A stretch of 64,000 nt of DNA from Gammaproteobacteria bacterium (GCA_004173475.1 SEBU01000005.1:62001-126000), one strand, 5' to 3'. Positions 38,539 to 49,422 are shown, counted from the stretch's first letter. Made by a program: numbers and translations. Notes: generated by a model not told the origin, from the sequence alone.

Positions 38539-38580
38539 ATCATCCAGACTAAATTTGTTTTGGCAGAAGGGCAGAACCAC

Positions 38581-39933
38581 TTACAACCGCATAATATCGT
38601 TATACATAGCCAATACACTCAGACCTATAACTAACATAAGCCCGAATTGATAGGCCGCAATTTGTACCTTTTCGGATACCGGCTTACCCTTAATTGCTTC
38701 AACCGAGAGATATAACAGATGCCCGCCATCCAGAACTGGAATGGGCAACAGATTAAACACTCCTAAAAAAACACTGAGCAAGGCGACAAAGCCAATGAAG
38801 CTTTTTAAACCGTTCTGCGCTGAAGAGCCGGCCACCTTAGCAATGCTTATCGGCCCACTCAAGTTTTTTGTCGAAATTTCTCCAAGGATGAGCTTTTTGA
38901 CGGAGACCAATACGAACTCGGATGAGCTCCAAGTCCGTTTTACACCCTCCACCAGCGAGGAACCCACGGAATACTCATAGTGCCGATAAGACGCTTCGGA
39001 CAACGCTTGTGGGCCTATACCAATCCGCCCATAAGAGACTCCCTTTTCCGTAAAAGATTCCGGCGTCACCGATAAACTTACAAGCTCAGGATTTGTACTT
39101 GAGCCGCGCTCCACCGTAACGGTTAAAGTTTCTCCTCCACGTGGCCGCACTAACTTTTGGAAATCACGAAAATCCTTAATAGAGGAATCGTTAACCCTCA
39201 AGATTTTGTCATTAATTTTAAAGCCAGCTTTCGACGCAGGGCTATCAGGCAAAACAGCTCCGACAATCGGTTTGAGGGGCGGAATTTCTATACCCAAGCC
39301 TTCGATGGGATCTGGATCTTTTGCGCCGCGCATCCATTCATTAAACGTAATGTCAATCTCATAGGTCAGGTCTGAATTGGGGTAACGCACTTTAAATTGA
39401 ACCACGTCGGATTCACCCAAATATCCGATCAACTGCTGAGCTAGAACCTGCTGGGTCGGAGTATTAACGCCTTCGACCGCAACAATTTCCTGACCAGATT
39501 CAAGCCCCGCCTTAGCAGCAATCGAGCCCGGCTCCACGGTTGCGACTACGGGAATCAGGCCTCGATCACCACTTAAAAAGAATATCCAAAACAGTAGAAT
39601 CGCCAGAATGAAATTCGCAACAGGCCCAGCTACTACAATGGCCATTCGCTGCGCAACGGTCTTGCGATTGAACGTTTGATGGAGCTGGTCGGGATCAACA
39701 TCGCCCTCACGCTCATCCAGCATTTTTACGTAGCCTCCGAAAGGTAACGCAGAAATGGAGAACTCAGTACCGTGTTTATCGTATCGACGCCAAAGAACTT
39801 TGCCGAATCCCAGAGAAAATCGAAGTACTTTCACACCGCAAAGGCGCGCCACATAAAAATGGCCGAACTCATGGACAGTGACCAAAATAATAATGGCGAC
39901 CAGAAAGGAAAGGATTTGGTAGGTTAGATTCAT
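38581..39933 (-). CDS. rseP: Site-2 protease RseP
   Basis: RseP cuts the membrane anti-sigma factor RseA in the sigma-E envelope stress response and clears signal-peptide remnants. It has the zinc site HEFGH at residues 21-25, two PDZ domains in the periplasm (about 115-290), and the second active-site motif NLLPIPVLDGGHLLY near the C-terminus. Length 450 equals E. coli. It lies between dxr and bamA. Confidence 0.97.
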   Translation of the reverse strand: MNLTYQILSFLVAIIILVTVHEFGHFYVARLCGVKVLRFSLGFGKVLWRRYDKHGTEFSISALPFGGYVKMLDEREGDVDPDQLHQTFNRKTVAQRMAIVVAGPVANFILAILLFWIFFLSGDRGLIPVVATVEPGSIAAKAGLESGQEIVAVEGVNTPTQQVLAQQLIGYLGESDVVQFKVRYPNSDLTYEIDITFNEWMRGAKDPDPIEGLGIEIPPLKPIVGAVLPDSPASKAGFKINDKILRVNDSSIKDFRDFQKLVRPRGGETLTVTVERGSSTNPELVSLSVTPESFTEKGVSYGRIGIGPQALSEASYRHYEYSVGSSLVEGVKRTWSSSEFVLVSVKKLILGEISTKNLSGPISIAKVAGSSAQNGLKSFIGFVALLSVFLGVFNLLPIPVLDGGHLLYLSVEAIKGKPVSEKVQIAAYQFGLMLVIGLSVLAMYNDIMRL

Positions 39934-39941
39934 AGACTTCT

Positions 39942-41147
39942 CTAAAACGCTGCAATCACAGAATGCGCGATTTGCCGCGCCTTCAGGTCGGTGGCTATGA
40001 CCAACTCAAGCGAGTCAGGTTCACTAACTTCCTGCTTATCCAAGACGCTCGTAATCACTTGGGATATTTGATCGAAACGAATCTTGCGCTGTAAAAAAGC
40101 GGCGACCGCTATTTCATTGGCAGCATTCAAAATAGTAGGAGCAGTCGCCGCGCGAGCAGCCGCTTGTTGGGCCAACTTGAGACAGGGAAAGCGCTCATAA
40201 TCAGGTGCGGAAAAATCCAGCCTTGCGGTAGCGATAATATCCAGACTTGCCACACCCGATACTATTCGCTCTGGCCACGCCAAAGCGTGGGCAATCGGCG
40301 TACGCATATCTGGATTGCCTAATTGGGCGAGCACAGAACCATCTACGTATTCAACCATAGAGTGAATAACGCTTTGAGGATGAATAACAACTTGTACCTG
40401 ATCAGGTCTGGCATTAAATAACCAGCAGGCCTCTATAAGCTCCAACCCCTTATTAAGCATGGTTGCGGAATCTACCGAAATCTTTTGACCCATACTCCAA
40501 TTGGGATGAGCGCAGGCCTGCTCGGGCGTAACACTTCTCAGATCGGCCAAAGGAGTATTTCGGAAGGGACCGCCAGACGCGGTTAACAAAATCTTGCGTA
40601 CGCCACTGGATTGCAAGCCCTGGACGAGACAATCCGGGCGATGATTCGGCAGGCATTGGAAAATTGCATTATGCTCGCTATCAATGGGTAGCAAAATCGC
40701 ATCATGATCTTTGACCGCTTTGGTAAATAAACCGCCGGCCATCACCAGAGCTTCTTTGTTGGCTAACAATACTTTTTTACCAGCCTCAACCGCAGCGAGC
40801 GTCGGGAGTAAACCGGCTGCGCCTACTATCGCCGCCATTACCACCTGCACATCATTATGTGCCGCAACTTGAGCTAGCGCATCAGCACCTTGCAATACTT
40901 CTGTCTTACAACCTTGACGACTCAATTCTTGCGCAAGTAAAAGAGCTGAGGATTCATCGTTCAGCACAGCGTAACGGGGGTTGTGTTGTAGACATTGAGT
41001 CGCGAGGACCTGCCATCTGCGGTCTGCTGTTAACGCAAATACCGAATAGCGGTCAGGGTGACGAGCCAATACATCCAGCGTGCTAACACCAATCGAACCC
41101 GTGGCACCGAGAATAGTGACCGATTGAACCGTAGTATTTGGGCTCAT
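39942..41147 (-). CDS. dxr: 1-deoxy-D-xylulose 5-phosphate reductoisomerase
   Basis: Dxr (IspC) makes 2-C-methylerythritol 4-phosphate, the first committed MEP step. It has the NADPH-binding [26 protein letters not shown], the metal/substrate site [11 protein letters not shown] and [10 protein letters not shown]. The ATG at 41147 (one base after the cdsA stop) gives 401 residues, the family length; a longer frame to 41243 lies in cdsA and is rejected. Confidence 0.96.
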   Translation of the reverse strand: MSPNTTVQSVTILGATGSIGVSTLDVLARHPDRYSVFALTADRRWQVLATQCLQHNPRYAVLNDESSALLLAQELSRQGCKTEVLQGADALAQVAAHNDVQVVMAAIVGAAGLLPTLAAVEAGKKVLLANKEALVMAGGLFTKAVKDHDAILLPIDSEHNAIFQCLPNHRPDCLVQGLQSSGVRKILLTASGGPFRNTPLADLRSVTPEQACAHPNWSMGQKISVDSATMLNKGLELIEACWLFNARPDQVQVVIHPQSVIHSMVEYVDGSVLAQLGNPDMRTPIAHALAWPERIVSGVASLDIIATARLDFSAPDYERFPCLKLAQQAAARAATAPTILNAANEIAVAAFLQRKIRFDQISQVITSVLDKQEVSEPDSLELVIATDLKARQIAHSVIAAF

Positions 41148-41148
41148 A

Positions 41149-41991
41149 TTAGCTACCCAACGTCCAACCGCTGATGAGAACTGCCAGCGCAAAGACCGGC
41201 GCGGCTGCCGTAATGCTATCGACGCGATCCAAAATCCCACCATGACCAGGCAGAATAACGCCGCTATCTTTCACGCCCGCATGACGTTTCACCATGCTTT
41301 CTACTAAATCACCGAGAACCGAAAATAAACTGGTAGGAACTATGACAGCCAGCACTAAACCAATATTGCTACCAGTGAAATAAGCGACCAATGACGCTAA
41401 TAACAAGCTTGCAAGCTGGCCACCAACGAAACCCTCCCAGGTTTTACCGGGGCTTACGGCCGGTGCTAACTTATGTTTCCCAAATTTCCGTCCCGCAAAA
41501 TAACCACCTATATCAGCGGCCGCTACGGTACATGCAATAATTACTACCAACCAGGCACCTTGAGGCTGAGAGTGAACGTAAATAAGGGCAAGCCACGTAG
41601 GTATTAATACGAGCACGCCCATTAACAGGCGGACGATTTTATTTCCCCACAAAATAGCGCTGGACGGATAGCCTTGCACTAGCAATAGTGCCAAGGCCCA
41701 CCACCCGCATGCGATAAGCAGAATAATCTTAATTAGGTGTACATTGAGGCTTGGGCCAGCTTCGAATAAACCCAGGTAACGGCTCAATACAAATAGAACA
41801 GCGGCAATTAACAACGTGTAAATTGATCTTTGCCACAGCGCAGCGAAACTGGATAAATTAGCCCATTCCCAAGCGCCGATTAAAACAACCACCCCAATAA
41901 AAATGGGGAAATAGGTTGCTGACAATCCAAACAATGCCGCCAAGAAAACGATCGTTAATATAACGGCGGTAATCACTCGCTGCTTAAGCAT
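41149..41991 (-). CDS. cdsA: Phosphatidate cytidylyltransferase
   Basis: CdsA makes CDP-diacylglycerol from phosphatidate and CTP, the branch point of phospholipid synthesis. It is a multi-span membrane protein with [10 protein letters not shown] and the family signature [20 protein letters not shown] plus GILDRVDS near the end. The ATG at 41991 overlaps the uppS stop by 8 bases; an ATG six codons earlier is an alternative. Confidence 0.95.
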   Translation of the reverse strand: MLKQRVITAVILTIVFLAALFGLSATYFPIFIGVVVLIGAWEWANLSSFAALWQRSIYTLLIAAVLFVLSRYLGLFEAGPSLNVHLIKIILLIACGWWALALLLVQGYPSSAILWGNKIVRLLMGVLVLIPTWLALIYVHSQPQGAWLVVIIACTVAAADIGGYFAGRKFGKHKLAPAVSPGKTWEGFVGGQLASLLLASLVAYFTGSNIGLVLAVIVPTSLFSVLGDLVESMVKRHAGVKDSGVILPGHGGILDRVDSITAAAPVFALAVLISGWTLGS

Positions 41992-42736
41992 GACTGACAC
42001 CTGCTTCAATTTGATCGCCAGTTAAGCCAAAACGGCGTTGACGCTCGTGGAAAGAAGCAGCGGCGCGTTTAAGCTCAGCACCGTCAAAATCGGGCCAAAG
42101 CTTATCGCTAAAAAAGAATTCGGCGTAGGCACTTTGCCATAACAAAAAGTTGCTGATCCGCACTTCACCGCCGGTGCGAATTAATAAATCTAACGGTGGC
42201 AACTCAGCTAGCGATGTATATTTATCTAACAAATCTTCAGTCACATCGTCAGCATTGATGCGGCCCTCACGAACTTCCTGCGCTACTTTTTTTGCAGCTT
42301 CAGCAATATCCCAACGGCCGCCGTAATCAGCTGCTATGACCAAGGTAAACTTACCGTCTTTCGTGAGTTCTTCAGCATCAATTATTGCGCGCTGAATACC
42401 TTTGCTAAAACGCGTGCGATTACCGATAACGCGTAATCGAACACCTTTTTTCTTCAGTGCTTTTGCTTCGTTTTTAAGATACAGCTGAAAGAGCGACATG
42501 AGTGCTTCAACTTCCAGCGGAGGACGATTCCAATTTTCACTGCTGAATGCAAACACCGTGAGAACTTCTATACCAATTTCTTCAGCGGCGGTCATGGCAT
42601 CACGAATACGCTCAACACCCACTTTGTGACCGGCAACGCCTGCGAGCCCTCGTTGTTTGGCCCAGCGATTATTGCCATCCATAATGATTGCTACATGGCG
42701 CAGTTGATTGTCAGGCACAGATATTCCCCAAAGCAT
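41984..42736 (-). CDS. uppS: Undecaprenyl diphosphate synthase
   Basis: UppS makes the C55 lipid carrier for peptidoglycan and O-antigen by cis-prenyl condensation. It has HVAIIMDGNNRWAKQRG (catalytic Asp), AFSSENWNRP, and RTGGEVRISNFLLWQSAYAE near residue 200. Length 250 is usual. It lies between frr and cdsA. Confidence 0.97.
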   Translation of the reverse strand: MLWGISVPDNQLRHVAIIMDGNNRWAKQRGLAGVAGHKVGVERIRDAMTAAEEIGIEVLTVFAFSSENWNRPPLEVEALMSLFQLYLKNEAKALKKKGVRLRVIGNRTRFSKGIQRAIIDAEELTKDGKFTLVIAADYGGRWDIAEAAKKVAQEVREGRINADDVTEDLLDKYTSLAELPPLDLLIRTGGEVRISNFLLWQSAYAEFFFSDKLWPDFDGAELKRAAASFHERQRRFGLTGDQIEAGVSHA

Positions 42737-42800
42737 CGATACTGCACAAGAATCCTTGTCGATCGATTTTCATTTTTAGTTCGATGTAAAAATTTGATCT

Positions 42801-42840
42801 TTTAAAAACAAACTGGCTCGCGCTTTATGCGCGAGCCAGT
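42801..42840 (-). terminator. Terminator hairpin after frr
   Basis: A 12-bp stem, ACTGGCTCGCGC (42812-42823) with GCGCGAGCCAGT (42829-42840), is followed on the - strand by TTTGTTTTT. It may partly end the pyrH-frr transcript before uppS. Confidence 0.85.
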
Positions 42841-42854
42841 CGTCAACATACTTA

Positions 42855-43412
42855 TTAAACAGCCATTAAATCGACTTCTTTGGCTGCCAATGCCTTGTCT
42901 ACTTCAGCAATATATTTATCCGTAATTTTCTGGATTTCATCTTGCGCGCGACGCTCGTCGTCTTCACTAATAGCTTTATCTTTCACTAAGGCTTTAACGT
43001 CACCCAATACATCGCGACGAACATTGCGCACAGAAACGCGACCGTTTTCAGCTTCAGCACGCGCTTGCTTGATAAAATTTTTGCGCGTTTCTTCCGTCAA
43101 CATTGGCAGTGGTAAACGAATCAAACCATTGTTAGTCGATGGATTCAAACCCAAGTTTGATTTCAGAATTGCCTTCTCGATTTCCGGAACAAGGTTGCGT
43201 TCCCACGGGCTGACTGAAAGCGTACGCGCGTCTTCAACGTTGATGTTCGCGAGCTGACTTAAAGGCGTGTCAGTACCGTAGTAATTAACGGTAATGCCAT
43301 CGAGAATACTTGGGTGAGCACGGCCAGTGCGAATTTTGTTGAAGTGATTTCCCAATGACTCAATAGCTTTTTTCATACGCGCTTCGGCGTCTTTTTTAAT
43401 GTCATTAATCAT
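42855..43412 (-). CDS. frr: Ribosome recycling factor
   Basis: Frr with EF-G splits ribosomes after termination. The sequence has the long helical hairpin, [22 protein letters not shown], and ISPWERN-like [18 protein letters not shown]. Length 185 equals E. coli. It abuts pyrH. Confidence 0.97.
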   Translation of the reverse strand: MINDIKKDAEARMKKAIESLGNHFNKIRTGRAHPSILDGITVNYYGTDTPLSQLANINVEDARTLSVSPWERNLVPEIEKAILKSNLGLNPSTNNGLIRLPLPMLTEETRKNFIKQARAEAENGRVSVRNVRRDVLGDVKALVKDKAISEDDERRAQDEIQKITDKYIAEVDKALAAKEVDLMAV

Positions 43413-44144
43413 TTATTTTTCCTCTTCGATCAAGGTGCCTTCATTGCTGCCTACCACAATATTTAATAGCGCACCGGTTTTATTCATACGGAAAACACGA
43501 ACAGGCATATCATGTTCGCGGCATAGACAAATTGCAGTCAAATCCATTACCGCCAATTTCTTATTGAGCACTTCGTCGTAAGACAAACGATCATATTTGG
43601 TTGCGGTGGGGTCTTTTTTCGGGTCAGCAGTATAAACGCCGTCTACCTTGGTGGCTTTCAAAACTATGTCGGCGTCTACTTCGATGCCACGCAAACACGC
43701 AGCGGAGTCAGTCGTAAAAAACGGATTACCTGTACCCGCAGCAAAAATCACTACTTCGCCCATGCCCAGGAAACGGACAGCGCGACGACGGTCATAATGT
43801 TCAACGACACCACTCATTGGAATAGCAGACATAACTCGGCAAGAGATATTGGAACGCTCCAGGGCATCACGCATAGCTAAAGCATTCATCACAGTGGCCA
43901 ACATGCCCATATGATCGCCAGTAACGCGATCCAGACCAGCAGCACTCAAGGCTGCACCACGAAACAGGTTACCACCCCCAATCACCAGACCTACCTGAAC
44001 ACCAATTCCAACGAGCTGACCAATTTCCAATGCCATTTTGTCGAGCACCTTTGGATCTATCCCGAACCCCTCGGTTCCCATCAGCTCTTCACCGCTCAAT
44101 TTCAACAAGATACGCTTGTACTTCTTATCCCTTGGGCTGGACAT
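43413..44144 (-). CDS. pyrH: Uridylate kinase
   Basis: PyrH phosphorylates UMP to UDP and is feedback controlled by UTP. It has the amino-acid-kinase fold with [24 protein letters not shown], and [16 protein letters not shown]. Length 243 is usual. In relatives it follows tsf directly; here 4.3 kb of oppositely oriented genes separate them, so it needs its own promoter in the 44145-44300 gap. Confidence 0.97.
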   Translation of the reverse strand: MSSPRDKKYKRILLKLSGEELMGTEGFGIDPKVLDKMALEIGQLVGIGVQVGLVIGGGNLFRGAALSAAGLDRVTGDHMGMLATVMNALAMRDALERSNISCRVMSAIPMSGVVEHYDRRRAVRFLGMGEVVIFAAGTGNPFFTTDSAACLRGIEVDADIVLKATKVDGVYTADPKKDPTATKYDRLSYDEVLNKKLAVMDLTAICLCREHDMPVRVFRMNKTGALLNIVVGSNEGTLIEEEK

Positions 44145-44300
44145 AAATGCTCTCCAAACAATGAGTTAGCTGTTTCACCCGACACGACTGCCAGAGTTTA
44201 AAAAAATCGGCGCAGTTTATCAGAAAAACCTTGGTTTGCGCTGGGAGAGTTGCGTCATCAACTGCTAAGCTACCAATAAGACAGCTGCAAGGAATCGAAC

Positions 44301-45206
44301 ATGCCTCCGCTCAACCGTATTTACGTATATTTAGTAGCAATCTTCGTGCTTGGATCAATCCAACATGCGGATGCACAAACACCAATGGCTGAAACCGTTG
44401 TCCATTACACACCTGTGGAAGATGCATCGGACAAACGACTTGATTACCCTTTGGCAGTTCTCACTTTGGCATTGAGTAAGACCGAGAAAAAATATGGGGC
44501 TTACAAGTTCAAAAGTATTCCTGCAGCGGTCAGCCTGGCACGCTCAGTCCACGAATTGAATCTTGATACCTACCCTAATTACTTCTTTCCAAGCGGCGAA
44601 TATGTTCAGGAAATGAGCAATAATAACTTAATCGCCGTAGACTTCCCCCTTGATCACGGATTGTTGAGTTATCGCATTTGCTTTGTGAGCCCCGCAGCCA
44701 AAGCGAAGGTTGCGGCTGCTAAAAGCGTCGACGATTTACGTAAGTTCACGATAGGACAAGGCACCAACTGGCCTGACATTCCGATTTTGGAAGCGAACGG
44801 CTTTCGCGTTCAGCAAGTTTCCAACTACATGGGGTTATTTAAAATGGTGATGGGAAATCGCGTGGACTTATTTTGTCGCGGTATTACCGAATTGCATAAG
44901 GAATATAAAGAGTACAAATCAATGGGAAACCTACTTTACAACGAAAGTTTTGTGCTCGTTTATTCGATGCCATTCACCCTGTATTTCAATAAAAGAAGCC
45001 AACCACTTGTAGACCGCATTGAAGAAGGATTGGCTATCGCCAAACAAGATGGCTCTTTGAACCGGTTGTTCGCATTGCACTACCGCAGCGACATCGAGTT
45101 CGCCAAGCTTCATAAACGCAAAGTCTTTCAACTCCAAAGCCCTTATGGCCAACATCTGTCACCCACCTTTAAAAGTTTTATGATCGACCCGCTGAAGGTT
45201 GAGTAA
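44301..45206 (+). CDS. Periplasmic solute-binding-like protein (family 3 type)
   Basis: A 301-residue exported protein with signal peptide ending ...QHADAQ (about residue 26). The fold pattern is that of extracellular solute-binding proteins family 3: DYPLAVLTLALSKTEKKYG, GLLSYRICFVSP, a RKFTIGQGTNWPDIPILEANG hinge, GNRVDLFCRGITE and VYSMPFTLYFNK. No ABC permease or ATPase is near. It lies in line with two diguanylate cyclases, so it may sense a ligand rather than feed a transporter. Ligand unknown. Confidence 0.82.
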   Translation: MPPLNRIYVYLVAIFVLGSIQHADAQTPMAETVVHYTPVEDASDKRLDYPLAVLTLALSKTEKKYGAYKFKSIPAAVSLARSVHELNLDTYPNYFFPSGEYVQEMSNNNLIAVDFPLDHGLLSYRICFVSPAAKAKVAAAKSVDDLRKFTIGQGTNWPDIPILEANGFRVQQVSNYMGLFKMVMGNRVDLFCRGITELHKEYKEYKSMGNLLYNESFVLVYSMPFTLYFNKRSQPLVDRIEEGLAIAKQDGSLNRLFALHYRSDIEFAKLHKRKVFQLQSPYGQHLSPTFKSFMIDPLKVE

Positions 45207-45456
45207 ATAATCTAATAGAAAACACAACTCTAGCGCACTTCACGCATGCATAAATTGCTACGGTCAGCCCCTAGCTCTTGCTTTTAATGACAGCCAATCT
45301 TGAAGCTTGTGCCAGATTAAATGAACGCGGCATCCCGCAACCGGGGTGGAGCCCTACCTGCACATAAAATAATACCTACGGATTAGCACATCAAAATTGA
45401 AAATTCGCTCTTTTGGTCAATACTTCTTGGAGACAAGCGCCCAAGGTGACAACCCG

Positions 45457-46785
45457 ATGATGAATGACAAACGATTTAACCTGTTTTTGGTAGGGGCCAT
45501 TCTCGTTACCATTTCGCTGCTTATCGGCGTTCATTTCGTTCCGGAAAAACGGCTGGTGCTGGTACCTGACTCGATATATCCGCTTTATTTAATGACCGAA
45601 CCCCTCCCAGACGGAAGACCATCTTCAGAGTGGACTAACCCACAACATACAAATTGGAATTGTTATTGGCCGGATAACTTTCACCCCGGCTATTTTCCAT
45701 GCGCCTGGACACTGGATTTGTCACCCGCGCGCGAACGGGGTATTGGGGTTGATCTATCGCGCTATGACGACATGCAAATTAAGATTAACTACACGGGCCC
45801 GGCCAACAAAGTCCGCATCGTCATCCGTAATTTTAATCCCGCATATTCTACGGCCGCTGATTTAAACAGTACCAAATTCAATGCCTTGCAACTTCATACC
45901 AAAGAACTCAACCAAGAGAATCGCATTTCCCTGTCAGCATTTGCAGCAGCTGACTGGTGGTTGAATCAATTCAACATTCCTCTTTCCGATGCAGCGGCTG
46001 AACTTAGTAACGCCATGGCTATTTCACTGGATTTTGGCGAGCCTCAGCCTCCGGGGATTCATTCGTTCTCGATTGAGAAGCTGGAGTTTCGCGGGGCGTG
46101 GGTGAAGGTTGAAGACTGGTACCTCGCCATCATTAGTTTTTGGATGGTAGGAATTTTTATTTACACCATTCGAAGAATGATCCAGCTCAACGCTCAGACA
46201 AAATATGACATTCGGATGATCAACCAGCTCAGTGAGAACAACGAGGAACTCAAAGAAGAAACTGATAAGTTCCGCCGCCTCTCTACTGTCGACCCTTTGA
46301 CCAAGCTCTACAACCGTTTTGGTATCGATCAGATCATTGCGAGCTTGCTAGGTAAGGGCTATTTGCAGGCCCCTTCGACACCTCTATATTCCTTATTAGT
46401 GGTAGATATAGATCACTTCAAACGCGTCAATGACAAGCGCGGCCACGATGTAGGGGATTTAGTCCTACAGCATGTGGCGAAGATTATCCAAACCCATCTA
46501 CGTAAAGGTGACTACGTTGGCCGCTGGGGAGGGGAAGAATTTATCGTGATTCTTCCAATGTCTAATAAGACTATCGCTATGGCCATGGCCGAAATGATCC
46601 GCGAGGCAATTTTTACTACCGAACTGGACCCCGAAAAACCGCTGCTCGTAAGTGCGAGTTTTGGTGTTAGCGAACGTCGCCCTGAAGAAGATTTTGCCAC
46701 CTGTTTCAAACGCGCGGACAACGCTCTCTACAAAGCCAAAGCACAAGGAAGAAACTGTTGCGTTTATGCGGAGGAAGAGCTTTAG
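45457..46785 (+). CDS. Membrane diguanylate cyclase with periplasmic sensor domain (copy 1)
   Basis: The protein makes cyclic di-GMP. It has a first membrane helix (residues 8-27), a periplasmic beta domain of about 170 residues resembling a galactose/carbohydrate-binding jelly roll (WTLDLSP..., KVRIVIRNFNP, FNALQLHTKEL), a second helix near 225-245, a short coiled coil, and a GGDEF domain. The active motif is GGEEF (358-362) and the inhibitory site RKGD (349-352) is kept, so it should be active and product-inhibited. ATG 45457 with AAGGTGAC upstream matches the start of its paralogue; a TTG 20 codons earlier is unlikely. Confidence 0.92.
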   Translation: MMNDKRFNLFLVGAILVTISLLIGVHFVPEKRLVLVPDSIYPLYLMTEPLPDGRPSSEWTNPQHTNWNCYWPDNFHPGYFPCAWTLDLSPARERGIGVDLSRYDDMQIKINYTGPANKVRIVIRNFNPAYSTAADLNSTKFNALQLHTKELNQENRISLSAFAAADWWLNQFNIPLSDAAAELSNAMAISLDFGEPQPPGIHSFSIEKLEFRGAWVKVEDWYLAIISFWMVGIFIYTIRRMIQLNAQTKYDIRMINQLSENNEELKEETDKFRRLSTVDPLTKLYNRFGIDQIIASLLGKGYLQAPSTPLYSLLVVDIDHFKRVNDKRGHDVGDLVLQHVAKIIQTHLRKGDYVGRWGGEEFIVILPMSNKTIAMAMAEMIREAIFTTELDPEKPLLVSASFGVSERRPEEDFATCFKRADNALYKAKAQGRNCCVYAEEEL

Positions 46786-47055
46786 ATCTGTAACATTTCG
46801 CGGGATGCCGCTGGCTTATTATGAAGGTGCTTTAGCTGTGCCTCAGGAATACCTCGCCTGCAGTTTGCCGATGTCGGTCGAGCATAGCTTGGCCTCACAC
46901 AGCCCAAAGTCATTTACCTGCAGCAATCAAATCTTTATGTGGTTTTAGTGAGATTCGGATTGGCGTCGTAAGAAAGATGCGTAATTTCTTTGAACAACAT
47001 TGATAATTTTCTTCTTTGGTCAATACTTGATTCAAATCCTTAAGGTAACAAGCCG

Positions 47056-48378
47056 ATGATTAATGACAAAAGTTTTAACTCCATCTTACTGGCAGCTATT
47101 GTTATCACAGCCTTGCTACTTGCGAGCGTCCATTTCTTTCCCAAAAAGCGATTAGTGCTGGTTCCAAATGGCCAGGGAGCATTGCTTCTTTTAACGGAAC
47201 AACTGCCAGACGGAACTATTTCATCTGAATGGACAAAGGATAGTCACACTGCTTGGAAATGTAATTATCCCGAAAACTTTCAGGGGAATTATTTTCCCTG
47301 CGGCTGGACAATTGATGTCTCAACGAGCGGCGTTAAAGGCGCGGATTTGTCCCAATATGAGCACATGAATATCAAGCTGAATTATAGCGGCAACGCTAAT
47401 AAAGTGCGCATTGCTATCCGCAACTTTAATCCTGACTATTCAAGCACCAAGGATGCTAACAGCACTAAATTCAATGCCGTACAACTTCATACCAAGGAAC
47501 TCAACAAAGAAATCCGCATTGATATGTCCGCATTCGCTGCGTCGGATTGGTGGCTGACTCAATACAACATTCCGCTCTCAGACGCTGCACCAGAATTGAA
47601 TAACGCCATGGTTGTCACTATTGACTTCGGCGAGCCAGAAAAACCTGGCACCCATACATTTGAGCTTGAGAAATTGGAATTCACCGGCGAATGGGTTCGT
47701 GCTGAAGACTGGTATCTGGCCATTATTTGTTTGTGGATGCTTGGCATCTTTATTTATTCGATTAGAAGATTGATTCAACTTAATGCTCAAACCGAACACG
47801 ACACCAAAGTGATTAATCAACTCAGCAACAGCAACGAAGAGTTAAAAGAAGAAACGAGTAAATTCCGTCGTCTATCAACTGTTGACCCTTTGACGCAGCT
47901 TTATAACCGTTTTGGTATCGACCAAATCATCGCGAGCTTGGCCGGCAATGGCTATTTGCAAGCTCCCACCACGCCCAAATACTCCTTACTGGTTGTCGAT
48001 ATAGATCACTTTAAAAGAATCAATGACCAACGCGGTCATGACACCGGCGATGTGGTATTGCAACACGTAGCCAAAGTTATTCAAACACATTTGCGCGCAG
48101 GGGATTATGTAGGTCGCTGGGGCGGCGAAGAGTTTATCGTCATAATGCCCGGCGCAAGCAAGAAAACTGCAATGGCGATGGCAGAAATGGTTCGCGAGGC
48201 GATATTCAGTGCTGAGCTGGATCCCCAAAAACCAATTACAGTCAGCGCAAGCTTCGGCGTGAGTGAACGTCAACCTGAGGAAGATTTCGCCACCTGCTTC
48301 AAGCGCGCGGATGACGCGCTATTCAAAGCTAAAGCCCAAGGAAGAAACTGCTGTGTATATGCTGAGGAACAAGTTTAA
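47056..48378 (+). CDS. Membrane diguanylate cyclase with periplasmic sensor domain (copy 2)
   Basis: A close paralogue of the preceding gene with the same plan: helix, periplasmic jelly-roll-like domain, helix, coiled coil and GGDEF. GGEEF lies at 356-360 and the I-site RAGD at 347-350. Similarity covers the whole length and also the ribosome site region (TTTGGTCAATACTT and AAGGT-AC-A before both ATGs), so the pair arose by tandem duplication. The sensor domains have diverged more than the GGDEF parts, which suggests different ligands. Confidence 0.93.
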   Translation: MINDKSFNSILLAAIVITALLLASVHFFPKKRLVLVPNGQGALLLLTEQLPDGTISSEWTKDSHTAWKCNYPENFQGNYFPCGWTIDVSTSGVKGADLSQYEHMNIKLNYSGNANKVRIAIRNFNPDYSSTKDANSTKFNAVQLHTKELNKEIRIDMSAFAASDWWLTQYNIPLSDAAPELNNAMVVTIDFGEPEKPGTHTFELEKLEFTGEWVRAEDWYLAIICLWMLGIFIYSIRRLIQLNAQTEHDTKVINQLSNSNEELKEETSKFRRLSTVDPLTQLYNRFGIDQIIASLAGNGYLQAPTTPKYSLLVVDIDHFKRINDQRGHDTGDVVLQHVAKVIQTHLRAGDYVGRWGGEEFIVIMPGASKKTAMAMAEMVREAIFSAELDPQKPITVSASFGVSERQPEEDFATCFKRADDALFKAKAQGRNCCVYAEEQV

Positions 48379-48430
48379 TCTGAAGCATCATTAGCTACTG
48401 AATTTTTAGTTACCCTAAAATTCCACTAAA

Positions 48431-48470
48431 TAAAAAACCCCGCACAAGCAGCTTGTGCGGGGTTTTTTAT
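48431..48470. terminator. Bidirectional terminator between cyclase copy 2 and tsf
   Basis: CCCCGCACAAG pairs with CTTGTGCGGGG around a CAG loop, with six-base A and T runs on the two sides. It ends both the tsf transcript (-) and the cyclase transcript (+). Confidence 0.95.
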
Positions 48471-48489
48471 TTGATACCTTTACTAAAGA

Positions 48490-49359
48490 TTAGCCTTTAG
48501 TAGCAGCAACTTGAGCAGCAACTTCAGCAGCGAAGTCAACAACAGCAACTTCGATACCTTCACCTACTTCTAAACGCACGAAACTTTTAACAGTTGCGCC
48601 GCCAGTCTTAGCGAATTGTGCAACAGTAAGCTCTGGGTTCTTAACAAATGGTTGATCAACCAGACTGCTTTCTTTCAAGAATTTATTGATACGGCCAACA
48701 ATCATCTTTTCAACGATCTCAGTTGGCTTACCAGCCATGTCTGGTTGAGCACGGATGATTTCTTTCTCTTTCTCAACAACTTCAGGAGACATTTGATCGG
48801 AGCTAACAACTACTGGATTAACAGCCGCTACGTGCATAGCAATGTCTTTACCAATTTCGTCATTACCGCCTTCCAACTGAACCAATACTGCAATGCGGTT
48901 GTTCAAGTGCAAGTAACCGCTTACAACACCGCCTTCAACCAAACTGATACGACGAACACCGATGTTCTCACCGATTTTTTGTACCAAAGCTTGGCGTGCA
49001 GCCTCTAATTCACCTTCCATTAACGCAGCAACATTGGTTTGCTTGGTTGCGAAGGCTTTTTCCAATACGCTGTTTGCGAAGCTAACAAAGTTTGGCTCAC
49101 GCGCAGCAAAGTCAGTTTCAGAGTTAACTTCTACAGCAACAGCGTAGCTATTGTCTGGAGCAACTTTAACCGCTACAACGCCGTCAGCTGCTGTACGGTC
49201 AGCTTTCTTGGCTGCTTTCAAGCCGGATACTTTACGCAGGTTTTCAATGGCTAATTCGATGTCGCCATCAGCGTCGTTAAGTGCTTTTTTACATTCCATC
49301 ATGCCCAACGCAGTACGGTCGCGCAGTTCTTTCACTAATGCAGGAGTAACAGCTGCCAT
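48490..49359 (-). CDS. tsf: Elongation factor Ts
   Basis: EF-Ts reloads EF-Tu with GTP. The sequence has the UBA-like start [21 protein letters not shown], the VNSETDFAA motif near residue 80 and the two core repeats. Length 289 is usual. It follows rpsB by 90 bases containing a hairpin. Confidence 0.97.
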   Translation of the reverse strand: MAAVTPALVKELRDRTALGMMECKKALNDADGDIELAIENLRKVSGLKAAKKADRTAADGVVAVKVAPDNSYAVAVEVNSETDFAAREPNFVSFANSVLEKAFATKQTNVAALMEGELEAARQALVQKIGENIGVRRISLVEGGVVSGYLHLNNRIAVLVQLEGGNDEIGKDIAMHVAAVNPVVVSSDQMSPEVVEKEKEIIRAQPDMAGKPTEIVEKMIVGRINKFLKESSLVDQPFVKNPELTVAQFAKTGGATVKSFVRLEVGEGIEVAVVDFAAEVAAQVAATKG

Positions 49360-49399
49360 GATATTTTCCTCAATAAAAGTTTCAAATTCTTTAAGTGTA

Positions 49400-49422
49400 A
49401 AAGGGGGCGCTAAGCCCCCTTT
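49400..49422 (-). terminator. Hairpin in the rpsB-tsf gap (attenuator-like)
   Basis: AAGGGGGC and GCCCCCTT arms around a 4-5 base loop are followed on the - strand by TTTTA. It could reduce read-through from rpsB into tsf. Confidence 0.7.

Noticed and set aside
45327-46811. 12-base inverted match GCGGCATCCCGC/GCGGGATGCCGC flanking cyclase copy 1
   Set aside because: Short, imperfect beyond 12 bases, no target duplication or transposase; probably chance.
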